Shown here in pieces: positions 27,045 to 34,394 of a stretch of 41,899 nt of DNA. Within the stretch, counting starts at the first letter, position 1, and every line of letters begins with the position of its first letter. Position numbers and translations under genes: made by a program. This DNA comes from CAYRJD01 sp964424585. GTDB lineage: Bacteria; Actinomycetota; Acidimicrobiia; Acidimicrobiales; Poriferisodalaceae. Below the pieces are notes generated by a model. That model had not been told where the DNA came from. It saw nothing but the letters and a program-made list of their open reading frames with translations, and ran no database searches. The stretch lies in the NCBI GenBank assembly GCA_964424585.1, contig CAYRJD010000039.1:1-41899 (forward strand), given 5' to 3'.

Positions 27045-27658
27045 CTGGCCCTCACGCGACTGGCCCAGCCCGGCTCGCTGCCGTGCGTGCAGACCTGCGC
27101 GAGCATCTGCTCGCGCACAGCGTCAAGACCGGCAGCTTTACGCTCAAGTCGGGTCGCACCAGCAGCTGGTTCATCGATGCCAAGCAAACCGCGTGTCACC
27201 CCGACGGCATCGCGCTCATCGCCGAGGCCGCGTGCTTGCTGCTGGCCGACTGGCTGTCGACCAGCCCGCCCGACCAGGCCCGGCGCCTCGACGCCATCGG
27301 TGGACTAACGATGGGTGCCGACCCAGTGGCGTTCGGCATCGCCGCGCTCGGGCCGCAGCACGGCGTGTCGCTGCGGTCGTTCAGCGTGCGCAAGGAGGAA
27401 AAAGACCACGGCGTCGAAGGCCGCATCGCCGGTGCTTTGCGACCAGGCGATCACGTGGTTGTCGCCGAAGACGTCGCCACTCGCGGCACTTCCGCGATGG
27501 CAGCGGTCGAAGTCGTTCGCGCGTTTGGCGCCGTGCCCGTCGCGCTGATGCCGGTGGTCGACCGCGGTGGCACCGCCGCCGCCCTCGCCGCGGACGCAGG
27601 CCTCGCGTACCTCCCCCTGCTCAGCGCCCCCGACTTGGGCTTTCCCTACGAGCCTTAG
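27041..27658 (+). CDS. pyrE: orotate phosphoribosyltransferase
   Basis: 205 residues. It joins orotate and PRPP to make OMP in pyrimidine synthesis. Seen: SVKTGSFTLKSGRTSSWFID at the N-terminus, the flexible-loop segment SFSVRKEEKDHGVEGRIAG, and the PRPP motif VVVAEDVATRGTSAMAAVE. The GTG start at 27041 overlaps the purM stop and gives a short extra N-terminus (VTGPHATGPARLAAV); the codons repeat ACTGGCCC, so the first residues may not be conserved. Its place at the end of the purine cluster suggests co-regulation of two PRPP-consuming pathways. No clear terminator was seen before the next gene. Confidence 0.93.
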   Translation: MTGPHATGPARLAAVRADLREHLLAHSVKTGSFTLKSGRTSSWFIDAKQTACHPDGIALIAEAACLLLADWLSTSPPDQARRLDAIGGLTMGADPVAFGIAALGPQHGVSLRSFSVRKEEKDHGVEGRIAGALRPGDHVVVAEDVATRGTSAMAAVEVVRAFGAVPVALMPVVDRGGTAAALAADAGLAYLPLLSAPDLGFPYEP

Positions 27659-27677
27659 CCCGTGTCGCGGCGCTGGG

Positions 27678-27703
27678 TTGTCTATCGGGGGGGGTCTTAG
27701 ACT
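27678..27703 (+). promoter_or_regulatory. putative promoter with an 8-G run in the spacer, before RCC1/CWB2 gene 1
   Basis: TAGACT (27698-27703) ends seven bases before GTG 27711, the same geometry as other leaderless starts in the window. TTGTCT (27678-27683) is the best -35 candidate but is only 14 bp away. The spacer contains eight consecutive Gs (27687-27694). A gain of about three Gs would give 17 bp, so run length could tune promoter strength. Confidence 0.45.
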
Positions 27704-27735
27704 GGGAGTTGTGAGTTCGCGGGTGTGGCGCTGGT

Positions 27736-30700
27736 TTGTTCGTCGGGTTGGTGTTTTGGGTATCGGGGGGGGTCGCTGGAATAGTCGTGGCCGCGTTCGC
27801 GTCGGTTGGCGCGCAGGTGTTGCCGCCTGGCACTGATAGTGATTGCGCTGGGCAGGTGCCCATCGTGGTGGCGTCTGACGAAGCGGCGCAGAGCGATCTG
27901 TATTCGTCGGCGACGTTGGCTGGTGTGCTCGACACCAGGTGCATTGTGCTGGCCGGGCCTCGCGGCGAGCCGATGTCGCCGGAGCAGGTGGCGCGCCTCG
28001 ACGCTGCCGAGCCGGCTGGTTGGGTGATGGGGGGTGAGGCGGCGGTGCCGTCGGCGAAGGTCGCGGGTCGCGACCTGAAGCGGTTGAGCGGGGTTGATCG
28101 TTGGCATACGGCGCGTCTGGCTGGCGCGCTTGCGGTCGACCCTGATGGCGACGTGGTGGCGTTGACGGCGTTGACGGCGCCGGTCGCGGGCGAGCCGATC
28201 GGCACGGCGGTTGAGGTGGACGGTGTTGAGGTGCGTTTGCCGCCGGGCCTCGACGCGGACTGCGCTGGTGAGGTGCCGATTGTGGTGGCGGCTGACGCGG
28301 CGGCGCAGAGCGATCTCTACTCCGCGGTGACGTTGGCGGGCGTGTTGGACACGAGCTGCATCGTGTTGGCTGGCGCGCGTGGCGTGCCGATGCCTACTGA
28401 TGAGTTCGCGCGTTTGGCGGCTGGGGCCGACGGCGGCTACGTGGTTGGTGGTGAGGCGGCGGTGCCGCCGCACAAGGTCGCGGCGTTCACGTTGACGCGG
28501 ATCGGCGGGGTTGATCGTTGGGATACGGCGCGGTTGATCGGCGAAGCCGCGGTCGCCCGAGCCGCCGCCGCGGACACCACGTCGACGACCGAGGCGCGCA
28601 GCGCCGGCGGAACTTCGGGTGGCGGGTCGGGCGGCGGGTCGGCTCGTTCGTCTGGCGGTAGTCGTTCTGCAGGCGGTGGGGGTGGTTCGAGCCGTCGGGT
28701 CAGCTCTGGCGGCGGCGGCGGTGTGAGTCGGCCGCCTGCAGGCACGCCGACGGGTCCTTCGTCGGGCACGCCGTCGGGCGGCACTCCTGCGGTTACCACT
28801 TCGTCCTCTACTACTTCGTCGTCGGTGCCGGTGACGGTTCCCGACCCCGCGACTACTTCGTCGTCGGTGCCGGGGCAGTCGGGTGCTCCCACTTCTTCTT
28901 CATCGACCGTCGCGCCGGGTCAGTCGGGCACCACGACGACGACGACGGTGCCGCGGGTTGCGCCGTTTGCGCAGGTGTCGGCTGGCGGCACGCATTCCTG
29001 TGGCGTGCGGACCGACGGTTCGGTGGCGTGTTGGGGATCTGACGACGACAGCGCTGACGGTGGTGTTGATAGTGAGGGCCGGGCGACGCCGCCGGCGGGT
29101 GAGTCGTTCGCGCAGGTGTCGGCCGGTGGCACGCATTCGTGCGGCGTGCGCGCCGGTGTCGGGCCGGGCGGCGAGGCTGTCGGGTCGGTGGCGTGCTGGG
29201 GCGATAACGGCGACGGCCGGGCCACCCCGCCGCAGGGTGAGTCGTTCACCCAGGTGTCGGCCGGCGGTGAGCACTCCTGCGGCGTGCGGGCTGCTGTCGG
29301 GCCGGGCGGCGACGCCGCCGGGTCGATCGCTTGTTGGGGGCCTGATGGTTTCGATCAGTCGTCGCCCCCGGCGGGGACGTTCACGCAGGTGTCCGCGGGC
29401 GGCACGCATTCGTGCGGCGTGCGCGCCGCGGTCGGGCCGGGCGGTGAGCCGGCTGGGTCGGTGGCGTGCTGGGGCGATAACGGCGACGGCCGGGCGAGCG
29501 CGCCGTCGGGTTCGTTCACCCAGGTGTCCGCGGGCAACCGGCACTCGTGCGCCGTCAAGGTCGACGGCGCGGCGGTGTGCTGGGGCTACGACGCGCAAAG
29601 CCAGCTGACGCCGCCGCCGGGCGCGTCGTTCACCCAGGTAGCCGCGGGCGGGTTTCACTCCTGCGGACTCAAAGCCGACGCCACGATCGTCTGCTGGGGC
29701 AACGACACCGACGGCAGAACGTCGTCGACGCCGCCGGGTGCGTTCACCCAGCTGTCGGTCGGCGCCTCCCACGCGTGTGCCGTGCGTGCGGCAGCCGGGC
29801 CCGACGGCGAGCCAGCCGGCACGGTCGCGTGCTGGGGCTCAAACGGCAACGAACGCGCAACCCCACCCACCACCAGCTCGCCCGGGCAGTCCGGCACCAC
29901 CACGACCTCGCCCGGGCAGCCTGGCGCGACGTCGAGCACCACAACGTCGACCACCGAGCCGGCCGGCAGCGCCGGCGCGGAGCCGATGCCCGAGCTGCCC
30001 GACACCGCGTTCACCCAAATCTCCGCCGGCAACGAGCACACCTGCGCGCTCACACAGGCCGGGACGGTTCGCTGCTGGGGCTCAGACGACGACGACCGCT
30101 CATCTCCGCCGACGCTGGCAGCCGGTGAGACCTTCACGCAGATATCGGCTGGCGGCGAGCACACCTGCGCGCTCAAAAACGACGGCACGGTCGCGTGCTG
30201 GGGCAACGACGGCAGCGACGCGAACCCCGACGGCCGGGCCACCCCGCCAGACGGCTCGTTCACCCACGTCTCCGCCGGTGCCTTCCACACCTGCGGCGTT
30301 CGTTCGGGCGGCACGCTCGCGTGCTGGGGCTTCGACGGCAACGGCCAAACCAACTCGCCGTCAGGCACCTTCACCCAAGTAGCGGCCGGCAACTCACACA
30401 CCTGCGGCCTCAAAGCCGACGGCACCGTCGAGTGCTGGGGCAACAACGGCGGCGGACGCACCACACCGCCGCAAGGCGCGACGTTCACCCAAATCTCCGC
30501 CGGCGGCTCACACACCTGCGGCGTCAAAACCGACCAGACCGTCGAATGCTGGGGCGCAAACACCAACGGCCAAACCACCCTGCCCGCCGCGGCGCAAGAC
30601 GCAACGTTCACCCAAATATCCGCCGGCGGCACGCACACCTGCGGCATCCAAACCGACGGCACCGCGACCTGCTGGGGCAACAACGACGACCAGCAAGCGA

Positions 30701-31635
30701 CACCACCAACGCTGGAAACAGGCGAGCGGTTCACCCAAGTCTCAGCCAGCAGCTCGCACACCTGCGGCCTCCGCAACGACGGCACCGTCACGTGCTGGGG
30801 CAACAACGATGACGAGCAAGCATCACCGCCGGGGTTTGTGCAGGTATCGGCTGGCGGTTCGCACTCTTGCGGCGTCAAGACCGCTGGCACGATTGCCTGC
30901 TGGGGCGCAAACAACCACGGGCAGGCTACGCCGCCAGCGGGTTCGTTTACGCAGGTGTCGGCTGGCCTCTCGCATTCGTGCGGCGTGAGGACCGACGGCA
31001 CTCTTGTCTGCTGGGGCGACCAGGACTCCGGCAAGGCACGGCCGCCATCTGGCGCGTTTACGCAAGTGTCCGCTGGCTGGTTCAACTCGTGTGGTGTGAA
31101 GATCGGCGGCGCAGCGGTGGTCTGTTGGGGTGGAAACGTCTGGCAGCAGGCGTCGCCGCCGCCAGGTGAGACGTTCGGGCAGGTGTCGGCTGGTACGTTT
31201 CATTCGTGCGGCGTGCGCGCTGCGGCGGGGCCGGGCGGTGAGGCTGTCGGGTCGGCGGTATGCTGGGGTTTGAACACAGACGACCAGGCTTCGCCGGTAG
31301 ATGGTTCGTTTACGCAGGTGTCGGCTGGCCTCGCGCATTCGTGCGGTGTGAAGACCGACGACACGGTGGCCTGCTGGGGCAACGACGACAACCGGCAGTC
31401 GTCGTCGCCGTCGGGTTCGTTTACGCAGGTGTCGGCCGGCGGCAACCATTCGTGCGGCGTCCAAACCGACGGCACCATCGCCTGCTGGGGCAACGACAAC
31501 GATGGACGGTCGACGCCGCCGTCGGGGTCGTTTATCCAGGTGTCGGCTGGCCTCTCGCATTCGTGCGGTGTGAAGACCGACGACACCGTAGCCTGCTGGG
31601 GTGCAAACGAGGACGCGCAGTCAACACCGCCCTAG
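27736..31635 (+). CDS. RCC1/CWB2 surface protein 1 (21 blades), signal-peptide start out of frame
   Basis: Continuous frame of 1299 codons. Order: hydrophobic N-terminus; two CWB2-like units (each with AAQSDLYS..TLAGVLDT.CIVLAG, then a GGEAAVP turn and RWxTARLxGxA); a Gly/Ser/Thr linker; 21 RCC1-type blades of the form FxQVSAGxxHSCGV...ACWG...PP. Blades 1-7 (28966-29869) are separated from blades 8-21 by a second Thr/Ser linker, giving three seven-blade propellers. Each blade has two Cys, which may form disulfides. The best signal-peptide start, GTG 27711 (SSRVWRWFVRRVGVLGIGGG), is in another frame because the G run at 27765-27772 has 8 rather than 10 Gs; from there translation ends at 27836. 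In-frame TTG 27736 or GTG 27751 would give a protein without the basic n-region. Role unknown; wall-anchored binding or adhesion is inferred. Confidence 0.85.
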   Translation: MFVGLVFWVSGGVAGIVVAAFASVGAQVLPPGTDSDCAGQVPIVVASDEAAQSDLYSSATLAGVLDTRCIVLAGPRGEPMSPEQVARLDAAEPAGWVMGGEAAVPSAKVAGRDLKRLSGVDRWHTARLAGALAVDPDGDVVALTALTAPVAGEPIGTAVEVDGVEVRLPPGLDADCAGEVPIVVAADAAAQSDLYSAVTLAGVLDTSCIVLAGARGVPMPTDEFARLAAGADGGYVVGGEAAVPPHKVAAFTLTRIGGVDRWDTARLIGEAAVARAAAADTTSTTEARSAGGTSGGGSGGGSARSSGGSRSAGGGGGSSRRVSSGGGGGVSRPPAGTPTGPSSGTPSGGTPAVTTSSSTTSSSVPVTVPDPATTSSSVPGQSGAPTSSSSTVAPGQSGTTTTTTVPRVAPFAQVSAGGTHSCGVRTDGSVACWGSDDDSADGGVDSEGRATPPAGESFAQVSAGGTHSCGVRAGVGPGGEAVGSVACWGDNGDGRATPPQGESFTQVSAGGEHSCGVRAAVGPGGDAAGSIACWGPDGFDQSSPPAGTFTQVSAGGTHSCGVRAAVGPGGEPAGSVACWGDNGDGRASAPSGSFTQVSAGNRHSCAVKVDGAAVCWGYDAQSQLTPPPGASFTQVAAGGFHSCGLKADATIVCWGNDTDGRTSSTPPGAFTQLSVGASHACAVRAAAGPDGEPAGTVACWGSNGNERATPPTTSSPGQSGTTTTSPGQPGATSSTTTSTTEPAGSAGAEPMPELPDTAFTQISAGNEHTCALTQAGTVRCWGSDDDDRSSPPTLAAGETFTQISAGGEHTCALKNDGTVACWGNDGSDANPDGRATPPDGSFTHVSAGAFHTCGVRSGGTLACWGFDGNGQTNSPSGTFTQVAAGNSHTCGLKADGTVECWGNNGGGRTTPPQGATFTQISAGGSHTCGVKTDQTVECWGANTNGQTTLPAAAQDATFTQISAGGTHTCGIQTDGTATCWGNNDDQQATPPTLETGERFTQVSASSSHTCGLRNDGTVTCWGNNDDEQASPPGFVQVSAGGSHSCGVKTAGTIACWGANNHGQATPPAGSFTQVSAGLSHSCGVRTDGTLVCWGDQDSGKARPPSGAFTQVSAGWFNSCGVKIGGAAVVCWGGNVWQQASPPPGETFGQVSAGTFHSCGVRAAAGPGGEAVGSAVCWGLNTDDQASPVDGSFTQVSAGLAHSCGVKTDDTVACWGNDDNRQSSSPSGSFTQVSAGGNHSCGVQTDGTIACWGNDNDGRSTPPSGSFIQVSAGLSHSCGVKTDDTVACWGANEDAQSTPP
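27765..27772 (+). repeat. 8-G homopolymer in the signal-peptide code of RCC1/CWB2 gene 1
   Basis: Eight Gs follow ATC in the h-region code. With GTG 27711 as start, eight Gs read into RWNSRGRVRVGW and a stop at 27836, while 10 (or 7) would join GVAGIVVAAFASVGAQ to the mature protein. The same place in the two paralogues has 9 and 10 Gs. TATCGGGGGGGGTC occurs both here and at 27683-27696. Confidence 0.85.
28966..31632 (+). repeat. array of 21 RCC1 blades in three blocks of seven
   Basis: Blocks: 28966 to about 29869 (blades 1-7), 30010-30834 (8-14) and 30835-31632 (15-21). Blades 8-14 mostly read HTC and use C-ending codons (CACACCTGCGGC); blades 15-21 read HSCG and use CATTCGTGCGGC with ACGCAGGTGTCGGC. 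The change is abrupt at the 14/15 border. Confidence 0.75.
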
Positions 31636-31685
31636 CCCGAAACCAACGCCCGCACCCAGGCCCTACACCGATGCCCCAGCTCTCA

Positions 31686-31713
31686 CCCGACCCGCGCTAC
31701 TGCCTGGGTCGGG
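31686..31713 (+). terminator. hairpin after RCC1/CWB2 gene 1
   Basis: CCCGACCC (31686-31693) and GGGTCGGG (31706-31713) form an 8-bp GC stem with a 12-base loop, about 50 bases after the stop. There is no U-tract. The 31636-31867 interval otherwise shows only another short inverted repeat (CGACGACGTGTCGTCG) and no gene. Confidence 0.35.
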
Positions 31714-31867
31714 CAGCGGCGCGTTGCGGTTTCCGTCCGAGTCGTGCTGCCGGGGCGGTCGCGACGACGTGTCGTCGTGCGGCGATGCCTCCGCTATGGG
31801 CAGCGCGCAGGCCTCGCCCGTCGGGCGTGGGCGGGTCGATGCCTGCTGGTCGGCGCGGCGAGCGGGT

Positions 31868-32980
31868 CTAGCGGCCGACGTCGTCGCGGCTCGTTGGCTG
31901 TTCGGGAAGGGGGAAGTTGTCGGTCTCGGCGTACGGAGGCTGGCCGAAGGTATGACGCTCGCGCACGGACTTCAGGCGGTCGATGAAGTAGGCGGTGTCT
32001 TCGGTGTGCCGTTGCCAGCCGACGTAGCGGCCGGCGAGATGCGGTGCTACGAGGTCGCTGGCGAAAACCATGAAGTCGCAGGCGAAGCTGGTAAGGAGGT
32101 CGGCTCTGGCGAAGATTTGCTGCTTCGTCCATCCTGCCACCACGAATTCCTCCGCGTAGCTGGCGCCCTTGTGAACCACCGGCAGCCAACTCGGGTCTAC
32201 GCCCGCCTCGGCGAACCTGGCGTGTATGACGCCGCGCAGCTCTGGCTCGACGTCGTTGAGCAGCTGTCGCACGTTGTGAATCGTGTGGCGGGTCGTGGGC
32301 GGCGGGTCTTGGAGCTTGCGGATGGCCTTGACCAGGTTCTCTGCGGTCATCGCGGCGTCGCGAACGGCGCACTTGGCGCGCAGGAACCGAGCGCCTTCGG
32401 CTCGGTGGTTGTCGCCCGCATCGAGCAGTTCGAGTTCTTCGTGGCTGGGACGTGCCTGCGTCAACGCGCCCCACAGTGCGGCGCGCGCGTCTCCCAGCGC
32501 TCGCCACGCCGCGTCGCGTGAGTCATCTGCTCGTGCCACGTCTGGCTCCTTTCCCCACCGAGGAGTGGTGCTGGTCGGCGACTCGGCGAGCAAGACGGCG
32601 CCGTCGCGTCGAAGGTCGCTCTCGTAGGTGGCGGTGAGCTTGGTGGTGCGGTGCTCCCATTCGGGCAAGTCGGTAGGAAGCACGTCGCAGCGATGCCCCG
32701 TCGCGCGTTCGGCGACGTCGTTGAGACGGGCGGCGACTTCTAAGCGGCGGGCGTAGTCGAGGTCGTCTAGCACCGCGACCAGGTCGATGTCGCTCGCTGC
32801 GCTCGCGACACCGTGCTGCACCGACCCGTAAAGCCACACCTGCGACACGCCGTCGCACGCCATCAGCGCCGCTGCCGCCTTGCGAGCGTCGTCAACCGTC
32901 GGCGCGTCCTGCACCGTCGTAGGCGTCGCATCGGGTTCGGTTGATGAAACGAGCGCGGGCTGCGTCGCCGTCGTAGCCAC
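31868..32980 (-). CDS. nucleotidyltransferase (MNT type) fused to a HEPN-like domain
   Basis: 370 residues. The N-terminal domain has the polymerase-beta-type minimal nucleotidyltransferase motif: VWLYGSVQHGVASAASDIDLV, i.e. GS followed by DxD (about residues 48-68), with a later Asp in GHRCDVLP. The C-terminal half (from about residue 150) is helical and HEPN-like (FLRAKCAVRDAAMTAENLVK; RHTIHNVRQLLND). Separate HEPN and MNT proteins are known as toxin-antitoxin pairs in which the MNT AMPylates the HEPN RNase. Here both are on one chain, as in some aminoglycoside-type nucleotidyltransferases, so a TA role is only one option. The exact RxxxxxH RNase motif was not seen. The start is ATG at 32980; upstream genes lie on other units. 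Confidence 0.75.
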   Translation of the reverse strand: MATTATQPALVSSTEPDATPTTVQDAPTVDDARKAAAALMACDGVSQVWLYGSVQHGVASAASDIDLVAVLDDLDYARRLEVAARLNDVAERATGHRCDVLPTDLPEWEHRTTKLTATYESDLRRDGAVLLAESPTSTTPRWGKEPDVARADDSRDAAWRALGDARAALWGALTQARPSHEELELLDAGDNHRAEGARFLRAKCAVRDAAMTAENLVKAIRKLQDPPPTTRHTIHNVRQLLNDVEPELRGVIHARFAEAGVDPSWLPVVHKGASYAEEFVVAGWTKQQIFARADLLTSFACDFMVFASDLVAPHLAGRYVGWQRHTEDTAYFIDRLKSVRERHTFGQPPYAETDNFPLPEQPTSRDDVGR

Positions 32981-33005
32981 AGCTAGATCGTAGCCACGTC
33001 GTCGT

Positions 33006-33355
33006 TCACGTCAACACGCAGCCGGTGCGACGGTCGTTCATGGCGCGCGCCAGGCCGCGGAGCATGCGGAGCGCACGGTGCATGCCGAGCTGGTCGGCGA
33101 CAGCCACGTGTGCTCGCCGATGTAGGGCCGCAACATCTCCGGCTGTTCGGCCCAGCGCAAGAGCCGGTCGCCGTCTTCGAGCCGCGGGTGGACGTCGTGT
33201 TCGGCCGCGAGGTCGACGTCGGGCATCACGGCCGCACTCACACGAAGCACCCGCCCGGTTATCTCGCTGATCGACGCGCCCGAATCAGCGAGCACCAAAC
33301 CGCCTTGATGCGCCGCGGCGAGCGTGGCGCGGTTGATGTGCGTCGCGTTGGTCCG
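33006..33355 (-). pseudogene. decayed AbiEi-like antitoxin, paralogue of 37622-38329
   Basis: The frame below a stop at 33358-33356 reads GGLVLADSGASIS, then LLRWAEQPEMLRPYIGEHTW. These match GGLVLCDAGVSVS and LLAYAEQPPSLRAHLGDDTW of the intact gene. At about 33105 the match continues in another frame with VAVADQLGMHRALRMLRGLA against VAVADDLGWHRALRKLRSLV, skipping roughly 55 codons. So the copy has lost its N-terminus, carries an internal deletion plus frameshift, and ends early at TGA 33006-33008. No matching toxin remnant was found next to it. It fills most of the 32981-33411 gap between genes; the rest is promoter DNA for the next gene. Confidence 0.75.
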
Positions 33356-33362
33356 TTAGTCT
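33333..33362 (+). promoter_or_regulatory. putative promoter for the 69-codon gene at 33412
   Basis: TTGATG (33333-33338) and TAGTCT (33357-33362) are 18 bp apart, and the ATG with a GAGAGGA ribosome-binding site follows about 50 bases later. The promoter lies over the decayed 5' part of the antisense pseudogene. Confidence 0.45.
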
Positions 33363-33411
33363 TGGGTGCAGCGAGAGCGGCTCGGCTCTCCATTGCAGAG
33401 AGGACGACCAG

Positions 33412-33621
33412 ATGACCGACGACCAACGCCCAGAGACCAGCGACACGCCGTCGCCAGAGGAGCGGGCGGCGGAGATGAAGCGGCGGCGGTCGAAGATTTT
33501 TGATCCGAACCTCAAGTTCTACGACGTGGAGGACCTCGCGCGTCTCTACGACGCGCCGGACCACGAGTGGCACCGCTGGCGGGTGAGTCGTCAAGACGGC
33601 GGGAAGCTCGTTCGCGTCTGA
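33412..33621 (+). CDS. small acidic-basic protein of unknown function
   Basis: 69 residues, no family recognised. The first third is polar and likely disordered (TDDQRPETSDTPSPEERAAE), followed by a basic patch (MKRRRSKIFDPN) and a compact C-terminal part rich in aromatics (LKFYDVEDLARLYDAPDHEW; HRWRVSRQDGG). There is no signal peptide or membrane segment. It has its own promoter and Shine-Dalgarno (GAGAGGA), which supports it as a real gene. Its neighbours are an antitoxin relic and a membrane-anchored hypothetical protein, so a small regulator or accessory TA component is conceivable but unsupported. Confidence 0.55.
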   Translation: MTDDQRPETSDTPSPEERAAEMKRRRSKIFDPNLKFYDVEDLARLYDAPDHEWHRWRVSRQDGGKLVRV

Positions 33622-33655
33622 CGGCCCACTCGTCTGCCGCTTCGTCGAGTGCTAG

Positions 33656-34258
33656 ATGCTTGACGCGCTCGACGCCGTACTGCGGATCGGCAACTACTTG
33701 GTGGTGGCGGCCGCAGCGGCCGTCGGCGTTCGGTTCGCGCGGCGCGCGCGTCGACACAATCAGCTAACGCTGCATCAAGGAGACAAGCAAGATTGGCGTA
33801 CTGATGTCCGGGCGCGCATCAACCGCTACCTCCGTGCTGATACCGGACGTGCGGAGCGGGACGGACTTGGGCTCCGAATCCTCCACCGCCCGTATCAAGA
33901 TCCGTCGCTCAAGCCGCCTTACTTCGCTGTGTCTGTTGTGGAAATCAATGATCTCGAGCCGCGTGTCGAGGACTTGGACTCAGAGGATGTCGTGGCGCAG
34001 GACATCATCGATGCGCTCATTGAGGGGCTGGGTGAGCTGGGGCTGGGACACCTAGCGGTCGACCGTGACTGGCTGCTGGCGACCACGCTGCTCGGCGGTG
34101 CTACGGACACCATCGAACAGCGCAGCGGCGAGCTTGTCGCGGCGGCATCGCTTCCGCCGTCGGAGCTAGACCAGTACCGCTTCGCGCTGCTGCGGCACGA
34201 TCCGTACATCGTTTGGGTGTACCTCATCGACCAGCAGACAGATCGGCGGAAAACCTGA
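33656..34258 (+). CDS. hypothetical protein with an N-terminal membrane segment
   Basis: 200 residues. One N-terminal transmembrane segment (VLRIGNYLVVAAAAAVGVRF) is followed by a basic stop-transfer stretch (ARRARRHN), so the rest should face the cytosol. The soluble part is acidic and mixed alpha/beta (VVEINDLEPRVEDLDSEDVV; ALIEGLGELGLGHLAVDRDW) and ends with YIVWVYLIDQQTDRRKT. I do not recognise the family. The ATG at 33656 lies 34 bases after the preceding gene; no good Shine-Dalgarno is visible. Codon positions look coding throughout, and no longer frame competes. Confidence 0.65.
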   Translation: MLDALDAVLRIGNYLVVAAAAAVGVRFARRARRHNQLTLHQGDKQDWRTDVRARINRYLRADTGRAERDGLGLRILHRPYQDPSLKPPYFAVSVVEINDLEPRVEDLDSEDVVAQDIIDALIEGLGELGLGHLAVDRDWLLATTLLGGATDTIEQRSGELVAAASLPPSELDQYRFALLRHDPYIVWVYLIDQQTDRRKT

Positions 34259-34394
34259 GGTGAACCTCCACCGGCAGCACAGCTTTTGCACCGGCCCGTA
34301 TCGGTTGCCCGCCGCTGCCTCTGCTGGGCGCGACGCGCGCGGGGTCGGTTACGCTTTGGGCGACTCGAGGGCCTGAGGAGGGCGACCGAATGCG

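Noticed and set aside
27736..27764. Taking TTG 27736 as the simple, correct start of RCC1/CWB2 gene 1
   Set aside because: The N-terminus would lack positive charges, whereas GTG 27711 in the other frame gives a proper signal peptide like that of gene 3 and follows a -10 at leaderless distance. The frame is kept as the feature boundary only because it is what the sequence shows.
28900..31560. Minus-strand and alternative-frame open frames across the RCC1 arrays
   Set aside because: They repeat with the period of the blades because the coding strand does; composition is Arg/His/Pro-rich without a plausible fold.
28966..31632. Regular repeats that might be a CRISPR array
   Set aside because: Units are about 110-150 bases, vary in length and sequence, and translate as RCC1 blades in one frame. 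There are no identical short repeats with unique spacers and no cas genes.
33645..33655. GAGTGCTAG before the gene at 33656, similar to half of a CIRCE element
   Set aside because: No inverted partner (CTAGCACTC-type) is present at the required nine-base spacing.
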